Notes: generated by a model from the letters alone, not told the origin. A stretch of DNA of 64,000 bases from Thermothielavioides terrestris NRRL 8126 (GCF_000226115.1 NC_016459.1:1550001-1614000), one strand, 5' to 3'. Shown: positions 24,371-34,722, numbered from the stretch's first letter. Made by a program: numbers and translations.

Positions 24371-24890
24371 TAAGGGCATTGCCGTTTTTTCCTATAGGCC
24401 TAGACTTGATATAGGGTAGGAGGAATAAAAGGGGTTATATAACCTATATGTCTATGTACGTAGATTAGATAAGGGTGCTCCGCGCTCTACATTATAGACT
24501 TTGCAACGCTAGGCCCGATTAGGTAGGCGGTGTACGTATATATGTTCTGCCCTGTAAGTATATATTTCTTAGCGCACTATAATAGCCTAGATCTTCGATC
24601 TACTACTATTATTAATCTATATCTTGTTCTATTACATATCTATAGCACTTCTCCGCATCACTCTATTAACTGCTTAAACTACATCGCTTATACTCTTATT
24701 AGCTATATCTACTAGTATTTGCCTAAGGTCGATTACTAGCTTTTAAAAAAGCTTCTTCAATATACGCTATATATAGCTTTTAAGTAGCTAGGGCGTTGCT
24801 TTAGCGATATCCTCTACAAGCTACAACCCTCGGCCTATGAGACCTTACTTGCTTACTAGGCTATAAGTAGTTCAGTTAGCGAAAGTAGGG
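24371..24890. other. AT-rich RIP-affected edge of the transposon block
   Basis: No gene or domain was seen. It is likely the degraded 3' LTR or flank of Gypsy-A. TpA-rich composition continues until about 24,890 and then changes abruptly to the GC-rich sequence of ILV1, whose stop codon is only about 60 bp away. Confidence 0.5.
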
Positions 24891-24947
24891 CTGTGGCACA
24901 GGTCAAGCGTTGAAAGAAACCTAAGCTCCTGCACCTTGTCTATCTAA

Positions 24948-26925
24948 CTAAGCACGCAAGAAAGTTTTGTACACCTTTGACTCTGTGCAGTCCTCCCACG
25001 GATATCCGATCTCTTTCAAGAACAAGTTCAGTTCGTTGACCTCCTCGTCTGGGCATAGAATGCCCGTCAAGACCTGACCAATGTCGCCGCCGTAGTTCCG
25101 GTACTGGAACAAGCTGATATTGTACCTTGGGCGTAATGTCCGGAGGAAACGCTCCAAGGCGCCGGGCCGCTCGGGAAACCGAAACATGTATAGCCGTTCA
25201 TTCGGAACGCTGGATCGCCCACCCACCATGTGACGGATATGGCTCTTAGCGAGCTCATCTCCAGACAAGTCCACCACATCCATTGTCCCAGATTCCTTGA
25301 TGCGGTCCATGATGGTGCGGAGCTCCTGCGTTCGTTGGCTCGCCGGGGCCGTCAGAGAAATGCCGACCAACACATTGGCCTCGGCTTCGCTCGCATACCG
25401 ATAGCTGAACTCGGTCACGGCGTGGGGCATGATAGCATTGATCAGTTCGGCAAAAGCACCGGGTCTCTCTGGGATCTTTGCCGCCAAGAGCGCTTCTCTC
25501 CCTTCACCGTACGTAGCGCGCGCAGCCACGAAGCCCAGCCGGTCAAAGTTGATGTTGGCGCCAGATGTGATGGCCACGACTGTCCTCGTCATATCGCTGG
25601 ACGGGTTGGCGGCAACCCACTTCTTGAGCCCGGCAATTGCCAGGGCGCCGGCGGGCTCGATGATGGACCGGGTGTCCTCGAACATGTCCTTGATCGCGGC
25701 GCAGGCCTCGTCTGTCGTCACCCGGACCATCTCGTCCACTACCTCCTGGCAGATGCGGAAGGTCTCCTCACCGACAATCTTGACAGCTGCCCCGTCTGCA
25801 AACAAGCCGACATCTTTCAACACCACACGCTCGCCCTTAGCCAGGGATTGTGTCATGGCGTCGGCGTCGTACGTCTCCACCCCGATGATTTTTACGTGGG
25901 GCGCAATGCGCTTCACGTAGACGCCGACACCAGCAATCAGGCCGCCGCCCCCGACGCAGCAGAAAATGGCCTCGAGCTTCTGGAGGTTGGTCTGTGACAG
26001 GATTTCGATGCCGATGGTGCCCTGGCCGGCAATGACGTAGGGGTCGTCAAAAGGCGGGATGTTGATCAAGCCGTCCTGCTTTTCCCTCCGGCTGCACTCC
26101 TCCTTGGCCTCGTCGAAGTCCGCCCCGTGGAGCACAACATGGCCCCCTAGCCGGGAGACATTGAGATGCTTGATGCTGGGGGTGCCCTTGGGCATCACGA
26201 TGGTGGCGGGGATCTTTAGCTTCCGCGCCGAATACGCCACTCCCTGGGCATGGTTGCCGGCACTGCAGCACACCACTCCCCTCCAGGACTCTGCTGGATC
26301 CAGATGCGCCATTTTGTTGTAGGCACCCCGCAACTTGAAGCTGAACACGGGCTGCTCATCCTCGCGCTTGAGCAGAACTCTGCATTCCAATCTGTTGCTC
26401 AAGTTGACAGCGTGCTGCAGCGGGATTTCATTGCATACCTCCCTGACTCGGGGGTATGAGGTGATGATAAGTCGCAAGTACTGTAGCTAGTCTTAGCCCA
26501 GCGAGGAAATACACAGCGCACAGCGTCATAAACGGCAGGTCCAGCGACTGGCAAGACCGCAACGACATGTTGAGCCTGGCCTCGAACAATGGCGGTGCAT
26601 GTCGGTACCAGGGTGATATTTCTGACCGCCGGGACGGAGAAACACCTGGGAGACTCACATCGGGGTTGCCATTTGGCAGCAGAAACTCGTCGGGAACAAT
26701 CTTCTTCATGTGCGTCTTTCTGTCCTCGGTCGGCAAGCTCGGCTTTGCACTGTACTCTGTGAGAGCGAAGCTGCTCAGGGACGGCGTCCTCGCACGTAGC
26801 CCGTCGGTCTCTGACTCTGATGGGCCCTGCGATTGGGCTTGCGAAGGGGAGACCGCGCCATTGGGCGAAGAGTTTCCATCCAGGACGTTCGCCTGGCCAG
26901 GCCCGTTAGTTTCTGGGGATGCCAT
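24948..26925 (-). CDS. ILV1: Threonine dehydratase (deaminase), biosynthetic, mitochondrial
   Basis: PLP-dependent enzyme making 2-oxobutanoate from threonine, the first step of isoleucine synthesis. Two exons: 26925-26659 and 26480-24948, joined over a 178-nt intron (GTGAGT...CAG), giving 599 residues. The PLP lysine is K138 in [19 protein letters not shown] and the phosphate-binding GGGGLIAG follow. The last third holds two ACT-like regulatory repeats (each starting near PERPGA), which in this family sense isoleucine and valine. The first 60 or so residues are low-complexity. An in-frame ATG at 27,048 would add 41 residues rich in arginine that look like a mitochondrial targeting sequence, so the true start could be there. 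The stop lies right beside the RIP block. Divergent from RCF1. Confidence 0.95.
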
Positions 26926-27561
26926 TCTCGTGGCGACGCATGCGATTGTTTGGATCCGAAGGTCGGTCGGTGTGTCATGAAAGAACTCTGGGCTTGCCCT
27001 TGCTCGGAGCTGGGCCGCAAATTTTGGTGGGTCCCTTCGAAGGCGCACCGAGCTCGGGACTCAGCACGGGCGGTACCGTACCTGGTTGACAAACACCCGC
27101 CTGCGGTAAGTAATCCGTACTGCATTGTCAACGTTGCCGTCCCTGCAGGCGAACTGCAAGTAGGTAGTGTACTCTGCTGTGCATTATGGAGGTCTGTAGA
27201 GTAAACATAAGGTACCCTTATTTACAACACCCGGAGACATGGAAGTTGAGCACCCCAGTTGGAGCGCGCGTGACCTGCGCGTCAGTTCTGGGCTAGCTCA
27301 GGTACCCAGTAGGTACCTACCTACCTTAAATATCCAGGATTCTACATACATGTACCTCACGCTTTACCTATCTGCTACTCCACATCTTATCAATAGCGCA
27401 TGCTACCACCCTGGAAATTCACGCCACTGTTAGTCGCAGCGACCCCGATCGCAGACCTTTCAAGCTTTGAGCAATGTTCCGCGTTCCATCCAACAATCGC
27501 CATACTCACTGCTCCAACCGACATCATCTCCCGGGCGGGGACCGCTTCGAATAAGATCAAC
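26926..27561. promoter_or_regulatory. Divergent promoter region ILV1 / RCF1
   Basis: 636 bp between two divergent start codons. It contains a run of GGTACC/AGGTACCTACC-like repeats at about 27,297-27,330 and short pyrimidine-rich leaders. No specific factor site can be assigned. If ILV1 starts at 27,048 the region is about 120 bp shorter. Confidence 0.4.
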
Positions 27562-28309
27562 ATGTCAGACCGACCGCTCTCTGGGCGGCCGCTGCCGTCG
27601 TCCTTTGACGACAATGAGTAAGCCAGCCAAAAGCGCAACCTCTTCTCGACTCTGACGCAAGAGGCTCACGTGGGTCTGGCGCAGGGACTTCTACAACGAA
27701 TCCGGCGTTCAGAAGGTTCTCCGCCGGATGAAGGAGGAGCCGCTAGTTCCAATCGGATGCATCCTCACTGTCGCGGCCTTCACCAGTGCTTACCGAGCGA
27801 TGCGGCGCGGCGATCACTACAAGGTCCAGCGCATGTTCCGAGCTCGTGTCGCCGCGCAGGGCTTTACCGTGTTGGCAATGGTTGCGGGCGGCATGTACTA
27901 CGCCGAAGACCGCAAAAAGCAGAAAGAGCTCTGGAAATTGAAGCAGCAGCAGGAGGCGGAGGAGAAGAGGCAGAAGTGGATCAGGGAGCTCGAGGCGCGT
28001 GACGAGGAAGAGAGGGCGCTCCGAGAGGCTCTCGAGAAGAAACGAAAGCGGGCAGCCGAGCGCACGACAACCGAACCGGGGAAGGAGGGCGTTGCAGCGC
28101 AGGCGAGGGCCGCGCTGAAGGGGGCGAAGGCGGCCAACGCGGAGGAAAGCGCCGAGGCCTCAGAGGACCCTGCGGACAGCAAAAGCAAGCCCAGCACTTC
28201 AATTCTAGGCTCACTAGGCGGTTGGTTTGGTGGGTCAAGCAAAGCACCGCAAGGCTCTGCCAAGGACTCAGACGACTCGAAGCCCGATCCTAAGGACGGT
28301 CACAAGTGA
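27562..28309 (+). CDS. RCF1: Respiratory supercomplex factor 1 (HIG1 domain protein), mitochondrial
   Basis: Inner-membrane protein that binds complex III and IV and helps form respirasomes. Two exons, 27562-27617 and 27685-28309, with a 67-nt intron (GTAAGC...GCAG) that splits a Glu codon; 226 residues. The start MSDRPLSGRPLPSSFDD followed by NEDFYNESGVQKVLRRMK is the family signature. The HIG1 domain (about 20-95) has two membrane helices around PIGCILTVAAF and VLAMVAGGMYY. The rest is a charged coiled coil rich in E, K and Q, then a low-complexity Ser/Gly/Asp tail, longer than in yeast. Convergent with RTC5, with only 208 bp between stops. Confidence 0.95.
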
Positions 28310-28517
28310 CACCCGCTGCTGTGTGTCAGCAGAAGTAGGGGGGCTTCGATCTGTAAGATTACGACGGGGTGTGTCGCATTGTGTAGTATGTGGGTTGGAA
28401 TCGTTCCAGTATTGTTCACATTCTTGGAGTGCGAGGATGACGCTACACCAATGCGCCGATGCAATGGCCTGGTAGGGATGGCTGCGCTGCCACCTGGCCG
28501 ACGATGGCTGTTAATGT

Positions 28518-30470
28518 CTACCCCATGCTGCCACCGCTTCGATTCCCCCCAACTAATCCAGCCATCTCTAATAGCATGCGGTCGGCTTCGATGTCGCCAG
28601 TCCCCAGGTTAATCCTCCTCCTAGCCTCAGCTTCCCTGGCCTCCCAGGCCCAGCGCTCGGCCTGTTGTCTGGCCTCGTCGTCCCCACCGCAACCCCATAC
28701 CTCGATACTCGAGATCTCGAAGCGATCCTGGAAGTCAAATCTCCTCGAAACGCTTGTCTGGAATGCCCCGCCCTGCGAAGTGTAGTTGTGGGTGAAGCAA
28801 CCAAACTCGAACCCATCCTCCAGGGCAAGAGAGACAGGTCCAAGAGAGATGAGGTTCGAACGCCGGTACGCTTGACTAGGATGTGGCGGCGGGCAACCGA
28901 ACGATATCCCTCCAACCTGAATGGAGGCTGAAGGCTTGGTGAACGACACGTAATCTTTATTGACGGTGGATGCCCGGAAGACATCGTGGATCGGTCGGAG
29001 CTGGAACAGAATGGTGTCCTCGGCGCCGAAGCACTCGCGGTGGGTATGCTTCCAGGGCTGACTCAGGTAGGCCCCAAATGTCAATGTCTCGCCCCTATCT
29101 GCGCTCGTGTTGCCGGGGGGGAAACGGAGAGAAGGTAAAGAGGCGAGAAAGGGGGAGGCGGGTCCCTTATGTGTGTAGCCTGCCTCGTCTGGAAGCCGAG
29201 TGCCGCTGACGAGGAGGATGGTCGGCGCCCTCCAGTTAAAGACCTTGGACTCAAAACTGCCCATGCTATAACCGTCCTCCTCGCCAGAATACAAGAGTCG
29301 CAGTTTGCGGAAAAGCGAGGAACCTGGAATAAAAAACGACATCTGAGACAAGACACTCGCGTTCATGATAGATCCCGTTTTCTCCAGCAGCGGCTGAACG
29401 AGCTCGGGCGGTCGGGCGGTCGGCCGAGGTTCTTCGTCCTTATGCCGGTGAAAGTCCAGGTTTCTCGAGAACAAGAAGTGCTCAAACAGAGGTGTCAGAC
29501 CATTGAACATGAATGGCATTGATGCCGCTATCACCCTGTCGAAACGAGCAAACTTGATGCCGGGCACCTGCTCGACGTTGAGAAAGGACGCAAGCACACT
29601 CTCGGCCGTTGACCTCAAACTGTCCAGCTCTTCGCCGGATAGGCGGTTGGAATATGACGACAGGCTCTCCTGCGCACCCAGGGGTGCAGCCAGCAGGAGC
29701 AGCATAATCAGCTTCCGCCAGTTGTCCGCGGGGATCATAGCGCCATGGTATGTTGATAGGCCCCCGTGCCTAAATGCGCCGACGTAACCCAGGGAGTCGA
29801 AAGCGGCGAGAACCAGCTCGTCGTCATCGTCGTCGGGACCCACATCGCCGTCGTCGTCTCCTGGCTCGTCAATGGCGAACCCTCGAGGCGACGAAGTAGC
29901 AAGGGCTGCACCGTCGTCCTGATCCGCACCCTTCCTGCCACTCTCCCCACTCGCACTCCCCACGTCGGTCGGTCGGGTGTCGGAGAGCTTACGGTCATAC
30001 ACAGCCAAGCTTCTGAAGAGCAGTTTCCTACGATCCGCGGCACCGCCGGCCAAAACGCGTCGATACCTCTCCGTCAAGAGGGTGACGACCACGATCATTT
30101 GCTCCAGACCCAAGACGGCCGGTGCATCTTCGAGAAACGGGAACGCTCCCAGGCAGGACACCATCTGGAAGAGCACGGCGGACACGCCAAGGGCGTCGGG
30201 AATTTCGAGGAAGCGCGCAATGGTATCTTCCTTCAGGTAACGGATTCCGTGCTCGTGGTCGGCAAGGCTGTTGAATACGTCCCTGAACGAGTACAGCTCG
30301 AGAGGGGTGAAGCACTTCCGAGCGAACTTGTCGGCCTAGAAAGGAGGACGTGTACATGAGAATTGTGACAGTGCTGACGGAGTCCGTGCCAAGCGGAAGC
30401 TCACCAGCTGCTTGCTGAGCTCCTCGTGAGAGTATCGAGCGGGCGTCTCGCCCGACTGAGCTTGCCCCAT
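28518..30470 (-). CDS. RTC5: TLDc domain protein, restriction of telomere capping 5 homolog
   Basis: Two exons, 30470-30405 and 30335-28518, separated by a 69-nt intron (GTGAGC...CTAG), giving 627 residues. The N-terminus MGQAQSGETPARYSHEEL matches the Rtc5 type and has the MG start of possible N-myristoylation. The C-terminal half is a TLDc domain: ASVLSQMSFFIPGSS, LLYSGEEDGYSMGSFESKV, APTILLVSG, FGAYLSQPW, and a GGDDEARQQAERWAWE stretch close to the end. An acidic insert (DDDGDVGPDDDDDE) lies in the middle. In yeast Rtc5 acts on the vacuolar V-ATPase and was first named from a telomere-capping screen; its role here is inferred from homology only. Confidence 0.93.
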
Positions 30471-31342
30471 CTTCGATTGAACACCAACCAGATGACCTGC
30501 ATTTGCGTGGGCGATAGTTTGGTTAGGACCAATCGCGGCTGGACTTGACAGACGCAGGTTGGTATGTTCGCAGCACTTTTCGAGCCTGGACAGAAGAGAA
30601 AATAATCAAGGCATCTTGAGGTAGGTAAGGTAACGTTATATGAACCCGGAAGTTACGAGTCACAACACAGGACGCTAGGATGAGCAGGGACAGTGGGAGG
30701 TCACCTAGGTGTTGGGCGTATGCGCTTGACGGGGCATCCGTCAACCATCCATGGATCCGTCGCTGCTGAGTTTCAACACGGCACAAAGCACTCTCCACCG
30801 AGCACGGTGTGATTGCACAGTACCTTAACTATCAGGTACATCAAGTACCTCGGTACTAGGACACCGACAACGGTAACGGGGTTTCTTTGCCTGAAACCGG
30901 CGCTCTGCCTTCCTCTTACATTGTCGGGTAGCTTACCGCTACCTTTAATACTCGACGTCCTGCCGGCCGCCGGGACAGGCCATGAAACCGGCCTGGTCAG
31001 TTCGTCCACACTAGAAGCTCTGTTACGCCGATGTGGGTTGCGGTTCCCCAAACAGTACCGGAGGAGTTACCCCGCCTGACATCCATTTGGTTTAGTCACA
31101 TCGGCCTGGGACGCGGGGCAACCGTTGGACGCGCTAAGGTCGGCAACGTCATCGGTGACTATGGACACTCCTTTCAACGATGCTGTGTTCTGCTACACCT
31201 GGTTCATATTATTGCGGATCTGCATCATAAGGTCAGGTAGCCTTCCAACTCGCTTAACTTAATAGCTTCTTTGTAACACGTAAGCTGGCGACAGGGAGAG
31301 GCAACACCGGTATCGTTCGATCGATGGAGGTACATTATCTCA
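30471..31342. other. Intergenic region, no gene seen
   Basis: About 870 bp upstream of RTC5. Contains GGTA/TACC-rich short repeats (for example around 30,620 and 30,830) but no ORF with family features or splice structure. Confidence 0.5.
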
Positions 31343-31360
31343 GCCCTCAGACCTCTTTCA

Positions 31361-31499
31361 TTGCGTTCTCTGTTTTCCCGGCCTACGGCCGGGGAGGTCC
31401 GTGCCCAAGCCTGCCAAGACGTAATCCTATACTGGTTTGTATGTAACGCTGTCCGCTAGACCCTTTTGGGAACCTGGCCCACTTTTTGCAGAGAACGCC
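31361..31499. mobile_element. Small nested insertion inside the left inverted repeat
   Basis: GCGTTCTCTG at 31,363-31,372 and its reverse complement CAGAGAACGC at 31,489-31,498 form 10-bp inverted ends. The flanks TTTCA and TTTGA look like a 5-bp target duplication with one change. Removing the segment restores the outer inverted repeat so that it matches the right-hand copy, which supports a later insertion. Confidence 0.65.
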
Positions 31500-31580
31500 T
31501 TTGAAAGCGACCCCATTAAATCCACAACCCCTTTTCATTAGAACCACAACCCCCCAGGGGTGGCCCGTGCGCTCCCAAGA

Positions 31581-31730
31581 AATGCACACCCAGGAACTGC
31601 ACACACAGGAACTGCACACACAGGAACTGCACACACAGGAACTGCACACACAGGAAACGTACACGCAGGAAACGCACACGCAGGAAACGCATACGCAGGA
31701 AACGCACACGCAGGAAACGTATACACAGGA
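31581..31730. repeat. 15-bp minisatellite, ten units
   Basis: Ten units of the type ACTGCACACACAGGA, grading to AACGCACACGCAGGA. Because the unit is a multiple of three and lacks stops, both strands stay open through the array (plus strand repeats HTQEL/HTQET; minus strand repeats Cys-rich pentapeptides). I treat it as a DNA repeat inside the element, not a gene. Confidence 0.95.
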
Positions 31731-31983
31731 AACGCTATAAATGAGGGCGTCGAGGTTGGCCATAGCTTCCAGTTGTTCTTTACTGTAGGAACGACATTGT
31801 TATGTAATCCTGTAGTGACTCGCACCTAGGGTTAGGGTGACATGTGCTTATGTAACTCGGGCTCGTGGTGATGCGCGCTGCAAAATTTGGGTGGGAGCGC
31901 ACGGGCCACCCGTCGAGGGGTTGTGGTTCTAATGAAAAGGGGTTGTGGATTTAATGGGGTCGCTTTGAAAGAGGTCTGAGAGC

Positions 31984-32392
31984 AAAATTTGAGATTCCCC
32001 AAGTCGAGGTACGGTTTTGTATAGGAGCTGAAAAAAAGTGCTTCAATCACTCGCCAATATCTCTACTACCATACATCGTATCGCTAAGGCGATTACAGTC
32101 TGAAGATCGCTATTGATAGGCGATTCTAATAAGCCTACTTTTATATATATAGCGACAGTTTTTTCCTGAACGGTTGCTTCCAACGCAAATTTCACTTCGA
32201 GGTACGGCTTTTGATCTGGTCGATGACCCCCCTTTAACTTCTACAACAATGCGTTAAACTTGATCAAATTTGACACTAACGATGTGCTCATTAAGACGAT
32301 CCTCAGAGACTGTTTTTCCTCCCTTTGATCCAACTGTATTGCCGAACGGTAGCTCAGAGGGTATAGAAAATGGCCTGTAACGAGCTTGATCG
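31984..32392. other. Intergenic, degraded repeat sequence
   Basis: No gene. TCGAGGTACGG followed by TTTT-rich sequence occurs twice (about 32,003 and 32,193), suggesting remains of a duplicated or transposed segment. Part of it (about 32,060-32,160) is AT-rich like the RIP block. Confidence 0.45.
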
Positions 32393-32601
32393 CGGGTATT
32401 CTGGGCTTGCGGGCATCCTCCTGGGTAACGCGGGCATCCTGGCCAATGCGGGCATCCTCCTGGGTTCGCGGGCATCCTGGCCAACGCGGGCATCCTCCTG
32501 GGTTCGCGGGTATCTTCCTGGGTTCGCGGGCATCTTCCTGGGTTTGCGGGCATCCTGGCCAACGCGCTGGCATCTTCCTAAGTTCGCGGGCATCTTCCTA
32601 G
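32393..32601. repeat. Minisatellite of mixed 18- and 20-bp units
   Basis: About eleven head-to-tail units starting with GCGGGCATCCT or GCGGGCATCTT. Longer units end in CCTGGGTTC, shorter ones in GGCCAAC, and the two types are interspersed. The frame drifts with unit length, so the open frames across it are by-products. Confidence 0.9.
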
Positions 32602-32744
32602 GCACCGTTAGAAAGCGTATTATCTGGCTATTGCGGATCAACTTACGGCTTGTTTAAACACCTACATTTGATGGTGTAGTGGCCGTCGGTGCCATTCGCC
32701 CTGTTTGTTGCGTGCCTTGATCGGGCCTAATCCCGAACTTTGCA

Positions 32745-32875
32745 CTCAGACCAGTATGGGCTCAAATTGCAATGGGCACTCTGATTGGCTGTAGGCAGTG
32801 TAGTGGGGCAGTGTTGCAGGCTAAGCCGGTTTGAGGCCCGCGCAGCGACCCAATACAGCCCAATACTGGTCTGAG
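32745..32875. mobile_element. Short inverted-repeat element (MITE-like)
   Basis: CTCAGACCAGTATGGGCT at 32,745-32,762 and AGCCCAATACTGGTCTGAG at 32,857-32,875 are inverted copies with one extra base. The 131-bp element has no coding capacity. Its ends begin with CTCAGACC like those of the larger element at 31,343-31,983, so both may be mobilised by the same kind of transposase. Confidence 0.7.
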
Positions 32876-33280
32876 GTCTGAGATAAGAGGTACATAAGGC
32901 AGGTGAGTTGCTGTCAGGTCTTGCAAGCACGACGCATGCGGGGTGTCGCTGGCCGCTGCGGCCCAGTTGCGTCACTCTTACTGGTTCAGGAATTGCGGGC
33001 AGCTCTTAGCAGGCCACCCCCCAATCAATTTGGGGGATCGTTGTGGATGCATCATCGTCCAACCCGTTGCTATCACCTGCCCAGCCCTCTGTGCTTCTGC
33101 CCAAGCACAAAGGACTGGGGAGCTTTGGTCGCCACCCCACCTACCCTCTTACCCCGTCCTCCTGGACTGCAGGTCTGCTTCTGTGCCTTGCCTGTTGTTG
33201 TCCAGCATCTTCGACGAACCGGTTCACACGCGAGACACTCAGTGGATACGCCATACTACGGCAGCAACGCGGACCACACC
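32876..33280. other. Upstream region of the RPEL gene
   Basis: GC-rich sequence with several overlapping ORFs but no recognisable domain; probably promoter and 5' UTR of the gene starting at 33,281. Confidence 0.4.
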
Positions 33281-33788
33281 ATGGCTGACCAGGAGAGCGC
33301 AGCTAACACTGTTGACGAGACGCCCATCTCGCCCAGCCGGCCCAACCCGGCGAGGAAGAATTCTCTTGAGCGCCATCTGGCGCACCGGCCAGGCCGCCAG
33401 GAGCTCGTTGACCGTAGGCACCTTGTCTCGTGGCCATGGATGGCACAAGGCTGAGCCGTGTGCGCTGTGATAATCAGGGAACATCCTCCCCGCCTCAACA
33501 GCCGCCCCGGGCATCCAGGCACAGCAGAGAGAGGTAAGCCACATGTCACCTAGGACCACCCAGCGAATGTTGCAGGTTTGATCGCGGTTTCCAGTGACTT
33601 ACTTGATCCGGGAATGGCAGCTCGAGAAGCACATGCGAGCCGACTCGCTGAACGAAAAGATCGCCCACCGGCCTTCGCCGGAGGTGCTGATCAAAGAGGG
33701 CGTCCTCCACGAGGACCCGCGCTCGCCCGAGGATAAATATGCCGAGGCGATTGAGGAGGAATACGCCAAACGGGAGGGCGGTGCATAA
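33281..33788 (+). CDS. Small RPEL-repeat protein
   Basis: Three exons, 33281-33413, 33478-33533 and 33621-33788, with introns of 64 and 87 nt (both GT...CAG), give 118 residues. Two RPEL motifs are visible: SLERHLAHRPGRQELVDRNI (about 27-47) and SLNEKIAHRPSPEVLIKEGV (about 72-91). The RPEL motif in animal MRTF and Phactr proteins binds G-actin; small fungal proteins with two or three repeats are known from sequence but their job is poorly defined. The rest is charged, and the C-terminus is an acidic helix ending EEYAKREGGA. The clean joining of the two repeats across two introns supports the model. Confidence 0.85.
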
Positions 33789-34722
33789 GTGAGCTTGTCC
33801 CCGCGAGTACAGCTTTTGCGTTACTGGCCGGCAAACAAAGGTGATATTCCTGGCTGGCTTCGCAGGGCGCGGGTCATGTTCGTATCGTCCGGTCCTTAGG
33901 TGTGGATATCGGGAACAGATGGATGTACGGTCTTCGTGGCTGCGGTACTGCGAGACTGCGGTACAAGGAAGGACGCTGTCCTTCACACAAGCCTACTCCG
34001 ATCGGCATTGAAGTGTATGGTCCTTGAGCTGTCAGGGTACGAAACCAGACGCTTGATTATTACGAAGATACTATAACTATGAACTAGTCCCCTGGACCAC
34101 GGCGTGTCAGCGCTGATCCCGGTGAACTGCATTCTCCTGCGCGCTCTCCGGTCTGCCCTGGGGGGAACCGTTAGTACTGGGCAGCATGAGATTGTACACA
34201 ACACTGCAACACAGGATTGAGGCTCAAGCCGCCAGGCTTCAAGCCATGGCGCAGTACAACATGTCTGCAATTTTCCGGGACGTTCTTGCCAGGCATAAGA
34301 CGATTTCCTCCGCCTACGGATGAGGGAGGACGACTAAGTGCAGGCAACACGCCAGAACAGTAGAGGTGCCTCTGATGTATACTGAGTGCCAGCTCATACT
34401 GGGGAGAATATTATGACTTCTACGGTACTTGAGAAGACACCCATAGGCGCGTTCACCGGTCGACAACGCATCGCTTAATATTTGTGAGAGCGTTACGCCC
34501 ACAACTACCCGACTTCTATGGTCCCAAGAACCCCAAAACAGCAAAAACCAAGACTGCCAACCAGACCACTCCATTGCTGGATACACGCCTCTGTTCCAAA
34601 ACGCCAGTAACGCCAGTGGATTCCCAGCAGCCAAAATCAACGCCGGCGATGACAATGCGAGAAGGTGAGACCCATGCCGTCAGTTCTGCGTTCCCCGCGC
34701 CGCGACACCGCTGTTGAGCCCG
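33789..34722. other. Intergenic region, no gene seen
   Basis: About 930 bp between the RPEL gene and the convergent serine-rich gene. The ORFs present lack domains or splice support. Confidence 0.45.

Larger units (their letters stand above)
31343..31983. mobile_element. Inverted-repeat element (MITE-like) with internal minisatellite and a nested insertion
   Basis: Near-perfect inverted repeats of about 90 bp form the ends: left half 31,343-31,360 plus 31,504-31,577, right half 31,893-31,983. Both contain CTCAGACCTCTTTC, AAAGCGACCCCATTAAATCC and a CCACAACCCC repeat, then GGTGGCCCGTGCGCTCCCA. The left repeat is split by a 139-bp insert that has its own short inverted ends. Between the inverted repeats lies a 15-bp minisatellite. 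No transposase is present, so it is non-autonomous. The target duplication of the outer element is not clear. Confidence 0.8.

Noticed and set aside
25230..25997. 255-residue ORF antisense to ILV1
   Set aside because: Shadow frame over a conserved enzyme; no family features.
28853..28862. GGTTCGAACG resembles a tRNA T loop
   Set aside because: It lies inside the RTC5 coding sequence, and no cloverleaf surrounds it.
31498..31507. TTTGAAA present on both sides of the inner inverted repeat as a target duplication of a hAT-type element
   Set aside because: The inverted repeats extend outward past these sites once the 139-bp insert is removed, so the match is better explained by that nested insertion.
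31581..31730. Regular repeats suggesting a CRISPR array
   Set aside because: Units are head to tail with no unique spacers, and the genome is fungal.
31383..31829. ORFs with HTQEL, NAHAG, SCVCVS or FLRVR-type repeats on both strands
   Set aside because: By-products of the stop-free 15-bp minisatellite within a MITE-like element.
32342..32372. TAGCTCAGAGGGTATAGA resembles the A box / D arm of a tRNA or SINE
   Set aside because: No matching acceptor stem, anticodon arm or T arm (B box) at the right distance.
32254..32657. Proline/glycine or WPRTQED repeat ORFs
   Set aside because: Translations of the 18/20-bp minisatellite in shifting frames.
32903..33470. Overlapping 175- and 183-residue ORFs upstream of and across the RPEL gene start
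   Set aside because: They run through the RPEL exon 1 in other frames and lack domains; the spliced RPEL reading is far better supported.
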